This document shows, in pieces, positions 1-9,153 of a DNA stretch of 64,000 nucleotides. The notes under the pieces were generated by a model. That model was not told where the DNA came from. It ran no database searches and saw nothing but the letters and a program-made list of their open reading frames with translations. This DNA comes from Microbacterium sp. Nx66. GTDB taxonomy: Bacteria; Actinomycetota; Actinomycetes; Actinomycetales; Microbacteriaceae. The position numbers and the translations under genes were made by a program. The stretch lies in assembly GCF_904066215.1 (NCBI RefSeq), contig NZ_LR880474.1, positions 3,358,871-3,422,870 on the forward strand. Direction: 5' to 3'. The first letter of the stretch is position 1; each line of letters starts with the position of its first letter.

Positions 1-375
1 GCCCACCTCGCGCGGGTGCCGGAGCCGGGGCCTGCCCGTGTGCTCGCGATCTTCGACGCAGCCCTAGCCTGGGTGCCCGACAACAGCACCAAGGGATGCA
101 GCGCCATCAACGCGCGTGCCGAGATCGACGGCCCCGGGGATGCCCCGCTGGTGCTCGCCGAGGCCCGTCGCGAGAAGGAGTGGCTGCTCGCGGTGTTCGC
201 AGAGCTCTGCGATGAGGCGGGCTTCCGCGATCCGGAACGTCTCGCGGCGACGCTCATGCTCCTCTATGAAGGGGCCATCGTCACCGTCGGCATGGGGACC
301 TTCGCCGAACCGTTCGTCACCGCTCGCGACAGCGCGCGGCGGATCCTGGAGTCCACACCGTCCGACGCGTCCTAG
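1..375 (+). CDS. TetR/AcrR-family regulator, C-terminal part only
   Basis: The frame is open from base 1 and closes at the TAG at 373-375, so only about 124 C-terminal residues are visible. They look like the ligand-binding half of a TetR-type repressor: a GCSAINARAEI stretch near the start, a helix with KEWLLAVFAEL, and LLYEGAIVTVGMG in the last helices. The DNA-binding helix-turn-helix would lie before the window, so the family call rests on the C-terminal pattern alone. The 3' end overlaps the convergent membrane-protein gene by 4 bases. Confidence 0.7.
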   Translation, partial: AHLARVPEPGPARVLAIFDAALAWVPDNSTKGCSAINARAEIDGPGDAPLVLAEARREKEWLLAVFAELCDEAGFRDPERLAATLMLLYEGAIVTVGMGTFAEPFVTARDSARRILESTPSDAS

Positions 376-848
376 ACGTCGGTCGTCGGCAAGGACGCGC
401 GCGGCGGCAGCACAGCGCGCACCGTGACCACGAGAAGGGCCACGAGCAGCACGACCATCGTCACGTCCGCGACGATGTAGGCGTAGTGCGCGCCATCGGT
501 TCCCGGAGCCTCCTGCCCTGCGATGACGAGATCGCTGCGCCGATTGAGGATCGGGCGGATGACGATCACCTCGACGAGGAACGCCAGCCACAGCCCGCCG
601 AGCAGCAGCGCCGAGGGACGTCCGGCCCTGGCGCGGATGCTGACCGCGGTCAACACGAGGAGCACCGCTCCCGCGAGGACATTGAGGGCGGTGAAGACGA
701 GGCGACCGATGCCGAGCCCCAGCGGGATCGTGATTCCGGGAGCCAGGAACTTCAACGGCGCCTCCAGGAATGAGATCGCGACGATCGCCCCGAGCAGGAA
801 TGCGGGCAGGAGCAGGCGCAGCGCGGTCACCGTGCGTCCACCCGTCAT
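372..848 (-). CDS. Small four-helix membrane protein, unknown function
   Basis: The product has 158 residues and about four hydrophobic segments (roughly 8-26, 43-70, 78-98 and 124-146), so it is an integral membrane protein. No catalytic motif is visible, and I do not recognise a named family beyond a general resemblance to small actinobacterial four-helix proteins. It starts at the ATG at 846-848. Its 3' end runs 4 bases into the convergent TetR gene and no terminator separates them. The neighbouring TetR regulator is convergent rather than divergent, so there is no direct sign that it controls this gene. Confidence 0.75.
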   Translation of the reverse strand: MTGGRTVTALRLLLPAFLLGAIVAISFLEAPLKFLAPGITIPLGLGIGRLVFTALNVLAGAVLLVLTAVSIRARAGRPSALLLGGLWLAFLVEVIVIRPILNRRSDLVIAGQEAPGTDGAHYAYIVADVTMVVLLVALLVVTVRAVLPPRASLPTTDV

Positions 849-939
849 GGCCTCAGGCTAACCGGACCGGTCGCCGCCGTCGCCAGACCTGGCCGTGGAA
901 ATCGGCCCCTCGCTCGGCGCGCAGGGGATAATGGGTAAC

Positions 940-1572
940 ATGCCACGTCCTACCGACGCCTACCGCGGGCTCATGCAGAGCAGCCGGCTGCGGGTTCTCG
1001 CCGCCTTGATGGACACTCCGGGAATCGGCCTCGCCGAGCTCTCCCTCCGCATGGGCCTCCACGTGAACACGCTGCGCGACCACCTTCGCGTGCTCGAAGG
1101 CGAGGGCCTCGCCCGGTCCGAGGTGGAGCACACCGGTCGGCGCGGACGGCCGCGGCTGCGCTTCTCCCCCGTGTTGCCGAGCGAGCCGAATGAGATCGAG
1201 GAGCGGCGGGTCCAGGAGGCGATCCGTCACGGCGACCTCATGCGCGCGGTGCTCCCGGCGACGCGATCCGGGCTCCCGGAGGCCGCGACGCATCAGCTCG
1301 ATGCGCTGTTCCACCACCTCGACGACGTGGGCCTGCAGCCGGACATCGACGAGAAGGCGATGACCGTCGACCTCTCCCCCTGCCGCTTCCACACGCTGCT
1401 GACCGATGACCAGACCGTGGTCTGCCGGGTGCACGAGGAACTCATGAAGTCGGTGCTGGCGAGAGCGGGCGGCCCCGTGGAGATCGAACGCGTTATCCCG
1501 TTCACGACGTCCCACTCCTGCCACGTCCGGCTCAGCCTCCGCGAGGAGTCGGCGTCCGACGTGGGACGCTGA
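940..1572 (+). CDS. Winged-helix regulator with SufR-like three-cysteine C-terminus
   Basis: The product has 210 residues. The N-terminal ~75 residues form an ArsR/MarR-like winged helix, with recognition-helix region HVNTLRDHLRVLEGEGLA and a wing rich in Arg (GRRGRPRLRF). The C-terminal half carries three cysteines, Cys148, Cys162 and Cys194, with 13 and 31 residues between them. This resembles the COG2345/SufR group, where three such cysteines hold an Fe-S cluster that controls DNA binding; cluster binding here is inference. No suf genes are nearby, so the target is unknown. The ATG at 940 is chosen because homology-like sequence begins there; an in-frame ATG at 931 is possible. Confidence 0.75.
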   Translation: MPRPTDAYRGLMQSSRLRVLAALMDTPGIGLAELSLRMGLHVNTLRDHLRVLEGEGLARSEVEHTGRRGRPRLRFSPVLPSEPNEIEERRVQEAIRHGDLMRAVLPATRSGLPEAATHQLDALFHHLDDVGLQPDIDEKAMTVDLSPCRFHTLLTDDQTVVCRVHEELMKSVLARAGGPVEIERVIPFTTSHSCHVRLSLREESASDVGR

Positions 1573-1581
1573 TGCCGCGGC

Positions 1582-2955
<1,374 letters not shown>

Positions 2956-3123
2956 TGTGTTCCCTTCGATGCGACGGTTCTGAGGCGGGCCCCGCGCGCG
3001 CATTCGCGGATGCCGGTGCGGGGGACCGCGGCCGCGCGGCGGCCATCCCCAGACAAGCAGGTGCCCCCGACATTCGGTCGCTCGACCACGCTATGAGCGG
3101 TCTCCACACGGTGCAACACGGCC

Positions 3124-3132
3124 TGTGGATAA
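3124..3132 (-). promoter_or_regulatory. DnaA box (TTATCCACA) upstream of dnaB
   Basis: TGTGGATAA on the plus strand is a perfect match to the DnaA box TTATCCACA read on the minus strand. It lies about 170 bases upstream of the dnaB start. Confidence 0.6.
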
Positions 3133-3180
3133 CCATGTGGACAGCGTGCGGACAATCTCGGAGTGTCTGTGCAGAACGGG

Positions 3181-3189
3181 TGTGGATAA
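3181..3189 (-). promoter_or_regulatory. Second DnaA box upstream of dnaB
   Basis: This is a second perfect TGTGGATAA, in the same orientation as the box at 3124 and 57 bases from it (start to start). Confidence 0.6.
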
Positions 3190-3257
3190 CCCGGTGGACG
3201 GTGTGAAGAGCGAAGTTTTTTCTGCAAACTGACCAGGTATAAATCGTTTCCCCAGCC

Positions 3258-3266
3258 TGTGGATGA
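3258..3266 (-). promoter_or_regulatory. Near-match DnaA box
   Basis: TGTGGATGA differs from the consensus at one base. It has the same orientation as the two perfect boxes and sits inside the AT-rich segment. It is weaker evidence taken alone. Confidence 0.35.
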
Positions 3267-3397
3267 AAACGAGTTTAAATTGCGCGTTGAAGGTTTCCCC
3301 TCCGGAGGGGGCATGTGTAGAACCTGGGGAAAGTCAAGCCGGAAATCCGCCGGGCGCGTCACGATCTGACACGAGACGAATCGGATGTAAACGCCCC

Positions 3398-3426
3398 TGG
3401 ACAGAGAGGGGGTCCGCGAGTATTGT
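3398..3426 (+). promoter_or_regulatory. Sigma-70-type promoter for the secreted protein gene at 3472
   Basis: TGGACA (3398-3403) and TATTGT (3421-3426) are separated by exactly 17 bases and resemble TTGACA and TATAAT. Transcription would begin near 3433, giving a leader of about 40 bases before the GTG start. Confidence 0.45.
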
Positions 3427-3471
3427 GCCTCCCATCGACACACCCGTAGACCTTCGGAGGGGGAGGACGAC

Positions 3472-4536
3472 GTGGACGCTCGGACCACCCGACGCGGCGT
3501 ACCCAACGCCGTCCTCTGGGGTGGCGTCGGCGTGCTCGCCTGGGCGGCCCTGACCGTCCTCACCGGTGGGGGCTCCGCGCATGCGGCCGAGGAGCCGAAG
3601 GGTCCGCTCGACGGCCTCACCTCCGTCGTGTCGGAGACGGTCACCGCCGTGACGAAGCCGGTCGTGAACAACGTCGTGGCTCCGGTGGTGAAGCAGGTGG
3701 CGACGCCGGTGGTCCAGGAGGTCGTGGCCCCCGTCGTGCAGGAGGTCGTCGCGCCGGTCGTGACCCACACCGTTGCTCCCGTCCAGGAGGCGGCTCCCGC
3801 CGTCGTCGAGACGGTTACCGAAACGGTGACGCAGGTCCCGGTCGTCGGAGACACTGCGGCTCCGGTGCTCGAGGCGGTCGCCGAGACCACCGAGACGGTC
3901 GTCGAGCCCGTGACCGACGTGCTCGGCTCTGCACCGGTCTCGCAGATCACCGCGCCCGTGCTCGACCTCGTCGGCGGCCTTCCGCTGGTCGGCGGCATCG
4001 TCGTGGACTCCGGCGCCATCGACCTGGTCGAGAACGTCGTCGGTGTCGTCGACGGCACGACCAGCCTGATCGGCGGCGTCGTCGAAGAGACCGTTCCGCC
4101 GGTCGTCGAGGTGCTCACGCCACAAGAGCCGGCTGCACCGCAGACCCCGGAGGGCTCCGTCCCCATGGGCGTCCCCCCTGTGCGCGACGACATCGCCACG
4201 CTTCCCGAGCCTGCTCCCGCACCGTCGGCCTCGCCGAGCACGGGCCAGGACTCTGTGCTCCGTACCGTGGCTTCCGTCGCAGGTCCGGTCTCCGCACCCG
4301 ACTCCTCGGACGCCGGTGCCGGTGACACCGCCCCGGTGCCGTTCGGTGCTCCTCCGTCCGCTCCGGCCGCCCCCGCCTCTTCCTCCGCCACCTCGGCCGG
4401 AGGTTCCGCCAGCGCCCCCGCTCGCCTCAGCGAGATCGGCGCAACCCCGCTCCGTGCCTGGGAGCGGGCCGCCGGCGCACGGGACGACGCCCTTCCGGGC
4501 GCACCCGTCGCCGACACCGACGTCTCGCCTGACTGA
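3472..4536 (+). CDS. Secreted valine/proline-rich repeat protein, unknown function
   Basis: The product has 354 residues. A signal peptide (basic start, hydrophobic stretch to about 33, GSAHA cleavage motif near residue 38) sends it across the membrane. Residues ~50-110 repeat the eight-residue pattern APVVQEVV, followed by more Val/Thr/Pro-rich sequence, which suggests an extended or aggregating surface protein. The C-terminal 120 residues are rich in Ala, Pro and Ser and disordered-looking, with no LPxTG motif or anchor helix. It starts at the GTG at 3472, after a strong GGAGGGGGAGG. The chaplin-like gene follows 102 bases downstream and the two may share a surface role. I do not recognise a named family. 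Confidence 0.8.
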   Translation: MDARTTRRGVPNAVLWGGVGVLAWAALTVLTGGGSAHAAEEPKGPLDGLTSVVSETVTAVTKPVVNNVVAPVVKQVATPVVQEVVAPVVQEVVAPVVTHTVAPVQEAAPAVVETVTETVTQVPVVGDTAAPVLEAVAETTETVVEPVTDVLGSAPVSQITAPVLDLVGGLPLVGGIVVDSGAIDLVENVVGVVDGTTSLIGGVVEETVPPVVEVLTPQEPAAPQTPEGSVPMGVPPVRDDIATLPEPAPAPSASPSTGQDSVLRTVASVAGPVSAPDSSDAGAGDTAPVPFGAPPSAPAAPASSSATSAGGSASAPARLSEIGATPLRAWERAAGARDDALPGAPVADTDVSPD

Positions 4537-4547
4537 CGGACTGTCGC

Positions 4548-4566
4548 GTCATCCCACCGGGATGAC
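4548..4566 (+). terminator. Short hairpin after the valine-rich protein gene
   Basis: GTCATCCC and GGGATGAC form a perfect 8-bp stem with a 3-base loop, 12 bases after the stop codon. There is no T-run, so it may be a weak terminator, an attenuator or an mRNA-end stabiliser before the next gene. Confidence 0.35.
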
Positions 4567-4638
4567 AGATGCCGTGCTGCGCGCGCACTTCCTCGCGCGC
4601 ATCCCATCAGACAGACCAGTCACGTCAGGAGAACAATC

Positions 4639-6357
4639 ATGCGTACCTACGCGAAGCGAGTCCTCTGGGGCACGCTCATCGCCGGCGGGATCACCCTGCT
4701 CGGCGCGACGGCCGCCAATGCGGCCGAGACATCCGGAGACGACGGCTTGCTCTCCGGCACCCAGGCGGTAGCGCCCATCACCGCCCCGATCACGGTCGTC
4801 GACAACGCGATCTCCGTGCTCGGCGACGCGGCATCCACCGCGCCGGCTCCGGCCCCGGCTCCCGCCCCTGCTCCGGCTCCCGCACCGGCGTCCGCCCCCG
4901 CTCCGCAGACGAGCGGCGAGGAGGGCACCGCATCCGGCACCCAAGCCGTGGTGACCGTGAACCTTCCCGTCACGGTGACGGACAACGCCATCAGTCTCAC
5001 CGAAGACTCCACGACCAGCACCCCGGCCGCCGCTCCTCCCCAGAGCGCGGCTCCCCAGGCCCCTGACGCGGCCGGGGTGCTTTCCCTCGACACGGACGGC
5101 CTGGATGGTGTGCTCTCGGGCACCCAGGCTCTCGTGGCGGTCAACGCCCCGGTGACCGTGGCCGATAACGCCATCTCGCTGCTCGGTGACTCCGAGTCGG
5201 CCGCTGAGGGAGAGAGCGCCGCAGCACCGGCGCCTGCCCCGGCGACCGGGTCGAGCACGTCGGGCGAGGACGGCACCGCAAGCGGCACCCAGGTCGTCGC
5301 GCCGGTGACGGCCCCGGTCACGGTGAGCGGCAATGCCATCTCGCTCCTCGGCGACAGCGAGGCCTCCGGCACCTCCGGCGGCACCGCGGCCCCGACCGCA
5401 CCCGCGGCCGGGTCGAGCACCACCGGCGGTGACGACAGCATCCTCGGGGGCACGCAGGCCGTGGCACCCGTGACGGCGCCTGTCACCGTCGGCGGCAACG
5501 CCATCTCGCTCCTCGGCGACAGCGAGGCCACCGGCACCTCCGGCGGCACCAGCCCGGCACCGGCTGCGCCCGCGGCCGGGTCGAGCACCTCGGGCGAGGA
5601 CGGCACCGCGAGCGGCACCCAGGTCGTCGCCCCGGTGACGGCCCCCGTCACCGTCGGCGGCAACGCCATCTCGCTCCTCGGTGACAGCGAGGCCACCGGC
5701 ACCACCGGCGGCGCCACGGCCCCGACCGCACCCGCGACCGGAGGCAGCACCACCGGCGGTGACGACAGCATCCTCGGCGGCACCCAGGTGGTCGCGCCCG
5801 TGACCGCCCCCGTCGGCGTCACCGGCAACGCCATCTCCATCACCGACGACGCCACCGTCACCGGCACCACCGGCGGCGCCACGGCCCCGACCGCACCCGC
5901 GACCGGAGGCAGCACCACCGGCGGTGACGACAGCGTCCTCGGCGGGACTCAGCTGGAGCTCCCGGTGACGCTTCCCATCACGATCGGCGGGAACGCGATC
6001 TCCGTCGTCGGCGAGAGCACGGTGACCGATCCCGGCACGAACCCCGGCACGGACCCGGGCACGGACCCGGGCACTGATCCCGGAACGGACCCGGGCACCG
6101 ACCCGGGCACGAACCCCGGAACCGACCCGGGCACGGACCCCGGCACCAACCCCGGAACCGACCCCGGAGCGAACCCGGGAACGACGCCGAGCACTGGAGC
6201 CGGCATGACCAGCATGCCGTGGGCTGCGGGTGCCGCCGCGACGGGTGAGGCCACCGGCCTCGCGATGACCGGTGGTGCCTCGGCCCCGTGGCTGTGGGCC
6301 CTCGCCGCTCTCCTGCTGCTGGGAGGTGCGGGCCTGCTGCGCCGTCGCACGGCGTAG
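4639..6357 (+). CDS. Cell-wall-anchored protein with eight chaplin-like repeats
   Basis: The product has 572 residues. A signal peptide ends near ANA (26-28). Eight units of about 23 residues begin GTQ at residues 40, 100, 161, 216, 271, 326, 381 and 436. Each follows GTQ-V-PV-PV-V-GNAIS-LGD, close to the chaplin pattern GN-VQ-PV-PV-VCGN-G but with the Cys replaced by Gly, Asp or another residue. Ala/Pro/Thr/Gly linkers separate them. A PGT-D/N-PGT spacer spans ~464-515. The C-terminus has LAMTG (541-545), a hydrophobic helix and RRRTA, a sortase signal of the LAxTG kind used by long chaplins. A surface-active or amyloid-forming wall protein is inference. The start is the ATG at 4639 after AGGAG. 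Confidence 0.8.
   Translation: MRTYAKRVLWGTLIAGGITLLGATAANAAETSGDDGLLSGTQAVAPITAPITVVDNAISVLGDAASTAPAPAPAPAPAPAPAPASAPAPQTSGEEGTASGTQAVVTVNLPVTVTDNAISLTEDSTTSTPAAAPPQSAAPQAPDAAGVLSLDTDGLDGVLSGTQALVAVNAPVTVADNAISLLGDSESAAEGESAAAPAPAPATGSSTSGEDGTASGTQVVAPVTAPVTVSGNAISLLGDSEASGTSGGTAAPTAPAAGSSTTGGDDSILGGTQAVAPVTAPVTVGGNAISLLGDSEATGTSGGTSPAPAAPAAGSSTSGEDGTASGTQVVAPVTAPVTVGGNAISLLGDSEATGTTGGATAPTAPATGGSTTGGDDSILGGTQVVAPVTAPVGVTGNAISITDDATVTGTTGGATAPTAPATGGSTTGGDDSVLGGTQLELPVTLPITIGGNAISVVGESTVTDPGTNPGTDPGTDPGTDPGTDPGTDPGTNPGTDPGTDPGTNPGTDPGANPGTTPSTGAGMTSMPWAAGAAATGEATGLAMTGGASAPWLWALAALLLLGGAGLLRRRTA
5257..6027 (+). repeat. Five in-frame 165-bp tandem repeats (chaplin-like units 4-8)
   Basis: The GTQ motifs of the last five units are exactly 55 codons apart, so the DNA repeats with a 165-bp period. 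Units 4 and 6 are almost identical, as are units 5 and 7 in part (TSGEDGTASG versus TTGGDDSILG headers), suggesting duplication in pairs. Confidence 0.8.
6028..6183 (+). repeat. 12-bp repeat coding for a PGTD/PGTN wall-spanning spacer
   Basis: About 13 tandem copies of a four-codon unit encode PGTD or PGTN. It lies between the last chaplin-like unit and the sorting signal, where wall-spanning linkers are usual. Copy number could vary by slippage. Confidence 0.75.
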
Positions 6358-6488
6358 GCGCTGAGCCCCGGCGGTGGCGATGTCCTCGGGGGAGGAGACT
6401 CGCCCCCGCCGGTGCGCGGCAGCGTCCGCACGTGCGGTGCAGCCCTCGCTGCGCTTCCTCTGCCGAGCGTGACCGCCGCGCAAACGGC

Positions 6489-6522
6489 GGATGCCCCGTG
6501 GTCCCCCCACCGCGGGGCATCC
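6489..6522. terminator. Bidirectional terminator between chaplin-like gene and cupin gene
   Basis: A 14-bp stem (GGATGCCCCGTGGT paired with ACCGCGGGGCATCC, one mismatch) encloses a loop of six C. It lies between two convergent genes ending at 6357 and 6558. Confidence 0.6.
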
Positions 6523-6557
6523 GTGCGCCCGTTCTGCGGACGCACGGGATGTGGGGC

Positions 6558-6923
6558 TTAGCCGAGCTCCTGGAGCTCCGCCGTCATGTCGCCGCCTGCG
6601 TCTCCGGTGTTGACCGTGCCCTTCGGCTCGAAGAGGATCGCCTGCACCTCTTCCTCGGCTTTCGGGCAGTGCTCGACCCCCCGAGGAACGACGAACACGT
6701 CGTTCGGGTTCAGGACGACGTCGCGGTCGCGGAGCTGGATCGTCAGGCGTCCGCTCACCACGAAGAACAGCTCGTCGGTCTCGGGATGCGTGTGCCAGAC
6801 GAACTCGCCCTGCAGCTTCACGACCTTGACGTCGTAGTCGTTGACGCTCGTCAGCCGGTGCGGCTGCCAGTGCTCGTGGATGGTGGAAAGGGCCTCGCGC
6901 ACATTGCGAACGTCGTCCGTCAT
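6558..6923 (-). CDS. Cupin-domain protein
   Basis: The product has 121 residues and is a single conserved-barrel cupin. The metal-binding motif 1 is HTHPETDELFFVVSG (HxHx4E type), and motif 2 includes PNDVFVVPRGVEHCP with the fourth His ligand. Such small cupins bind a metal and act as enzymes or sensors; the substrate cannot be read from the sequence. The ATG at 6923 is used because the family begins near there; the upstream in-frame extension is Arg/Pro-rich. The acyltransferase/CapA gene ends 16 bases upstream on the same strand, so the two may be co-transcribed. Confidence 0.85.
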   Translation of the reverse strand: MTDDVRNVREALSTIHEHWQPHRLTSVNDYDVKVVKLQGEFVWHTHPETDELFFVVSGRLTIQLRDRDVVLNPNDVFVVPRGVEHCPKAEEEVQAILFEPKGTVNTGDAGGDMTAELQELG

Positions 6924-6939
6924 GGCCAGCAGCCTATCC

Positions 6940-9066
6940 TCACGGCGGGGCGATCGACCCGTCGGCGTCGACGACGGCGGCACTGCCCGGGAAGTCCCGT
7001 CGGCCGCGCTCGTCCATCAGGGCGCCGGCCCGACCGGTCGGATCGGGCGCCGGGGCACCGCCGTCGGCCTCCAAGACGATCGAGCGGACCTGTCCGCCGA
7101 GATACGTTCCGTCTGCGCGGAGACGGACCGACAGGTAGGCGCCGAAGCGCGTCTCCTCCTCGGCCCCGAAGACGCCCCCTCCCGCGAAGTTGCCCAGGCT
7201 GTACGCGATGAGCCGGCCACGGTAGAACTCCGCACCCCGGACGACGTGCGGACCGTGCCCGACCACCAGATCGGCCCCGGCGTCGACGGCCGCGTGCGCG
7301 AACGCCTGCGGATCGCCCCGGTTCTCCCCGAAGCTGAGCTCGGTCCCCCCGGTGACCGCGTCCGCCTCCGGTCCCTCGGCGCCCATGTGCGCGTGGACGA
7401 CGACGAGATCGGCCTGCTCCGCCGCCGCGCGCACCACCTGACCGACGTGACGGAGGTCGGTGACCCGGTTGAATCCCCTGTACGGCGCGAAGCCGACCAG
7501 GGCCACGGTGGTCTCCCCCACCCTCGTCACGACGACCTCGTTCCGGTCCCCGACGGCGTCCATGCCCTCCGCGCGCAGAACGGCCCTCGTCTCGTCGACG
7601 CCCTCCCGGCCGAAGTCGTGACTGTGGTTGTTCGCCTGATTGAGCACGTCGAAGCCGCGCAGCGCCGCAGCGGCATCCGGCTCGCTGCGGAACGCGAGGC
7701 AGTGGTCGCTCCCGCCGCACTTGTCGACGCCGGTGTCGGCCGCGATCACCTGCTCGAGGTTGCCGGTGACGATGTCTTCGGTGAACCACGGGCGCACGGC
7801 GTCGAAGGTCGATCGTCCGCGATCCACCGGGATCCCGCGCGACGCGTCGTACAGCAGGATGTCGCCGACGGCGCCGATGCTGACCTCGCCCTCGTTGGTG
7901 GCGGCGCGGTCGGCGGTCGCGGCCGGCCGGGCGGGAATCGCCGCTGCCGCGCTGACGGCGAGGCCGACCCCCAGCAGTGCCAGCATCGCGACCGGGGTCC
8001 GCCAGGGGACTCTGCGAGGCGCGCCGTCGACCGCGGCCCGCCGACGAGGCAGATCCCACAGCCAGGCGAGTCCATCGCGAGCGGTGGGGCGATCGAGGCC
8101 GATGCACGCGGCGACGAGAGCCGCCGTCAGCACGACCGGGAGCAGGACGGCCGCGATCAGCTGCACCGCCTGCCCCGCCTCGGACAGCACTCCCCCGAGC
8201 GCGGCGTCGGCGAGCGCGAGCAGCGGCATGTGCAGGAGGTAGATCGGCAGGGTCCGGACGCCGAGCGCCTGCAGGCCCCGCCCGACCAGAGGGAGGCCCG
8301 CGAGGATCGGGGCGACCGCGAGTCCCATCGCCACCCCGAGGACGGACACCGCCGGCCACACCCCGGGAACGGTCTCCGTACCCGTCACGCGCATGACGGC
8401 GTAGGCGGCGAGGTACCCGAGGATCAGGGCCCCGGCGAGTGCTGGTCGCGGACGAGCGGTGAAGCGACGGATGCGCGGTGCGAGGTACGCACCTCCGAGG
8501 AAGAAGAAGAGGTTGTAGAGGAGCGATCCGCGGTTGCTCACCACATCGACCAGCCCGGCGGCCACCGCCACCGAGAGGACTCCGGAACCCGCCAGCAGGA
8601 CGCCGCGCGGCAGTCGCTGCAATCCCTTCGCGACGACGAAGTACAGCGCGAGGGCGTAGAGGTACCAGGTGTTCGGCGGGCTGATCGTCACCCCCTCCAC
8701 GAACGCGGAGACACTCCTCGGTACGAACGTCGGGAAGTCGGGGAACGCCCACATCGCGGCGGCATGGATGAGGCTCCAGAGGAGATAGAGGTAGAGGAAG
8801 CGGCCCACGCGCGGACGGAGCACGGCCGCCCACGGTCGAGCCAACGCTGCGGAGGCGAAGTATCCGGACAGGAACAGGAACAGCGGCATGAGGAACGGCC
8901 AGATGAGGTCGCTCGCGAGACCCCAGGCTCCGGGAAGGGGGATGCCGAGCCGCCAGTCGACCTGCAGGTAGGTCTTCAGCACGACGTGCCAGAACACCAC
9001 GAGGACGATCAGCAGCCCCTTCGCGGCATCGCCCCAGGGCGCGCGCGATGTCGTCGCTGCGGTCAT
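6940..9066 (-). CDS. Acyltransferase-3 / CapA-phosphatase fusion membrane protein
   Basis: The product has 708 residues. The first ~350 form a multi-helix acyltransferase-3 domain, with the usual early VFWHVVLKTY histidine and PLFLFLSGYF. A final helix near 385-405 leads to a second domain with CapA/PgsA-like metallophosphatase motifs: GAVGDILL, GNLEQ, NQANNHSHDFG, HAHMGAEG, and GHGPHVVRGAEF with YSLGNF. Acyltransferase-3 proteins acylate surface glycans, and CapA proteins act in poly-gamma-glutamate or capsule export. Both in one chain suggest modification plus processing of an envelope polymer, which is inference. It is divergent from the protease gene across 87 bases. Confidence 0.88.
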   Translation of the reverse strand: MTAATTSRAPWGDAAKGLLIVLVVFWHVVLKTYLQVDWRLGIPLPGAWGLASDLIWPFLMPLFLFLSGYFASAALARPWAAVLRPRVGRFLYLYLLWSLIHAAAMWAFPDFPTFVPRSVSAFVEGVTISPPNTWYLYALALYFVVAKGLQRLPRGVLLAGSGVLSVAVAAGLVDVVSNRGSLLYNLFFFLGGAYLAPRIRRFTARPRPALAGALILGYLAAYAVMRVTGTETVPGVWPAVSVLGVAMGLAVAPILAGLPLVGRGLQALGVRTLPIYLLHMPLLALADAALGGVLSEAGQAVQLIAAVLLPVVLTAALVAACIGLDRPTARDGLAWLWDLPRRRAAVDGAPRRVPWRTPVAMLALLGVGLAVSAAAAIPARPAATADRAATNEGEVSIGAVGDILLYDASRGIPVDRGRSTFDAVRPWFTEDIVTGNLEQVIAADTGVDKCGGSDHCLAFRSEPDAAAALRGFDVLNQANNHSHDFGREGVDETRAVLRAEGMDAVGDRNEVVVTRVGETTVALVGFAPYRGFNRVTDLRHVGQVVRAAAEQADLVVVHAHMGAEGPEADAVTGGTELSFGENRGDPQAFAHAAVDAGADLVVGHGPHVVRGAEFYRGRLIAYSLGNFAGGGVFGAEEETRFGAYLSVRLRADGTYLGGQVRSIVLEADGGAPAPDPTGRAGALMDERGRRDFPGSAAVVDADGSIAPP

Positions 9067-9153
9067 GACACCAGCCCACCCCACCGGATGTTGCGAGAGC
9101 GTATGCGAATCCGGCGACAGTCCTGCAACATCCCCGTCCGTACGGTCCTTCGC

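Larger units (their letters stand above)
2956..3471. other. Non-coding AT-rich region with DnaA boxes between dnaB and a secreted-protein gene
   Basis: No convincing gene lies here. The stretch contains two perfect DnaA boxes (3124 and 3181), a one-mismatch box (3258) and an unusually A/T-rich segment at about 3208-3290, including a run of six T at 3215-3220. It ends with a good sigma-70-like promoter for the plus-strand gene at 3472. It must also carry the dnaB promoter on the minus strand. The combination of boxes and AT-rich DNA resembles an origin fragment, but there is no evidence of origin activity. Confidence 0.6.

Noticed and set aside
6841..9150. Plus-strand open frame extending upstream of the protease
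   Set aside because: It is antisense to the acyltransferase/CapA gene; the protease starts at 9154 with a clear signal peptide.
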